Source of the DNA: Buchnera aphidicola (Macrosiphum gaurae)
Lineage (GTDB): Bacteria; Pseudomonadota; Gammaproteobacteria; Enterobacterales; Enterobacteriaceae
Assembly (NCBI RefSeq): GCF_005080965.1
Contig: NZ_CP034867.1
Coordinates: 372,001 to 436,000 of the forward strand
Reading direction: 5' to 3'
DNA: 64,000 nucleotides
Shown here: piece by piece, positions 63,511-64,000 of the stretch
How the letters are laid out: every line of letters starts with the position of its first letter
How positions within the stretch are numbered: position 1 is the stretch's first letter
Notes under the pieces: generated by a model
What the model was told of the DNA's origin: nothing
Seen by the model: only the letters and a program-made list of their open reading frames with translations
The model's database searches: none
Position numbers and translations under genes: made by a program

Positions 63511-64000
63511 ATTATCAATATCAGTATTAATATACCAGAAAAACCATTATTAGTAGGAAAAGTTGGAAAATCTTATGGCATATTGGGCTGGATACACATT
63601 TTTTCTTTCACAGAAAAAAAAGACGCAATATTTAATTATCTTCCATGGTTTTTTTTAAAAGAGAAAAAATGGGAAAAAATTGAAATTGAAAATTGGAAAA
63701 AATATAAAGATCATTTCATTGTCAATATAAAAGGCATTTCCAATCGCTCAATAACTGAAAAATTTACTAATTCAGAGATAATTATTAGTAAAAATACATT
63801 GCCTTTATTAAAAAAAAATGATTATTATTGGCATGATATTATCAACTACAAAGTATTTAATACAGATCAAAGTTATTTAGGAACTGTAATTAATTTAATA
63901 AGAATGAAAAATAATGATGTTCTTATAATAAAAAATAAATCAGATGTATTTAAAAACAATATATTAATTCCATTTATCGAGAACGAAATAATTAAAAATG
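63511..64000 (+). CDS. rimM: RimM, 16S rRNA processing factor (5' part, non-standard start codon)
   Basis: 30S maturation factor. The frame reads IPEKPLLVGKVGKSYGILGW, then FNYLPWFFLKEKKWEKIEIENWK, NDYYWHDIINYKVF and LIPFIENEIIK, all matching RimM; it runs off the right edge. No ATG, GTG or TTG exists in frame between the upstream stop (63493) and the conserved core. The likely start is ATT at 63511 or ATC at 63514, just after GAGG (63503-63506) at the end of rpsP. Confidence 0.9.
   Translation, partial: MINISINIPEKPLLVGKVGKSYGILGWIHIFSFTEKKDAIFNYLPWFFLKEKKWEKIEIENWKKYKDHFIVNIKGISNRSITEKFTNSEIIISKNTLPLLKKNDYYWHDIINYKVFNTDQSYLGTVINLIRMKNNDVLIIKNKSDVFKNNILIPFIENEIIKN

Overview
The window is a chromosomal segment of Buchnera aphidicola, the obligate endosymbiont of aphids. 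Base composition is extremely AT-rich. Every recognisable protein is a close homologue of an Escherichia coli protein. Gene order follows E. coli blocks from which many genes have been deleted, with no mobile elements, prophage, integrases or CRISPR. I see no foreign or orphan gene cluster. The exact aphid host cannot be told from the sequence alone.

Layout. 1-9 kb: divergent flgA (partial) and the flgBCDEFGHIJK run, encoding rod, hook, P and L rings, a shortened FlgJ and FlgK; flgL is missing where E. coli has it. 9-15.7 kb: rne (RNase E), rluC, rpmF, then the fatty-acid genes fabD (frameshifted in an A10 tract), fabG and acpP; plsX, fabH and fabF are absent. 15.8-20.8 kb: tmk, holB, tatD-family ycfH, ptsG, hinT, lpoB. 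20.8-25.1 kb: a structured spacer, then a porin, asnS and pncB on the minus strand. 25.3-31.5 kb: pyrD, rlmKL, uup and convergent trhO. 31.5-39.3 kb: valS and pepA (minus), then argI, pyrB, pyrI and ridA (plus). 39.3-50.5 kb: a long minus-strand RNA/translation block: deaD, pnp, rpsO, truB, rbfA, infB, nusA, tRNA-Leu(GAG), secG. 50.7-55.4 kb: glmM, ftsH, rlmE, greA (minus). 55.9-64 kb: ibaG, murA, rplU, rpmA, obgE (plus), rpsI and rplM (minus), pheA, ffh, rpsP and the 5' part of rimM (plus).

How it works together. The flagellar genes make a hook-basal body with no filament-junction FlgL here, consistent with the known filament-less basal bodies of Buchnera. argI, pyrB, pyrI, pyrD and pheA are nutritional genes; PheA has lost the residues that bind phenylalanine for feedback inhibition. 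RNase E keeps its enolase- and PNPase-docking segments, and pnp and deaD lie in the same window. Several strong hairpins, mostly terminators, punctuate the operons.

Main points for follow-up: the fabD frameshift in a poly(A) tract and related in-frame A10-A11 tracts; rimM lacking any ATG/GTG/TTG start; feedback-site loss in PheA; retained degradosome docking segments in RNase E; a multi-branched inverted-repeat element between lpoB and the porin gene; and hairpins in the nusA leader, the flgH-flgI gap, the glmM-secG gap and the pnp-deaD gap.
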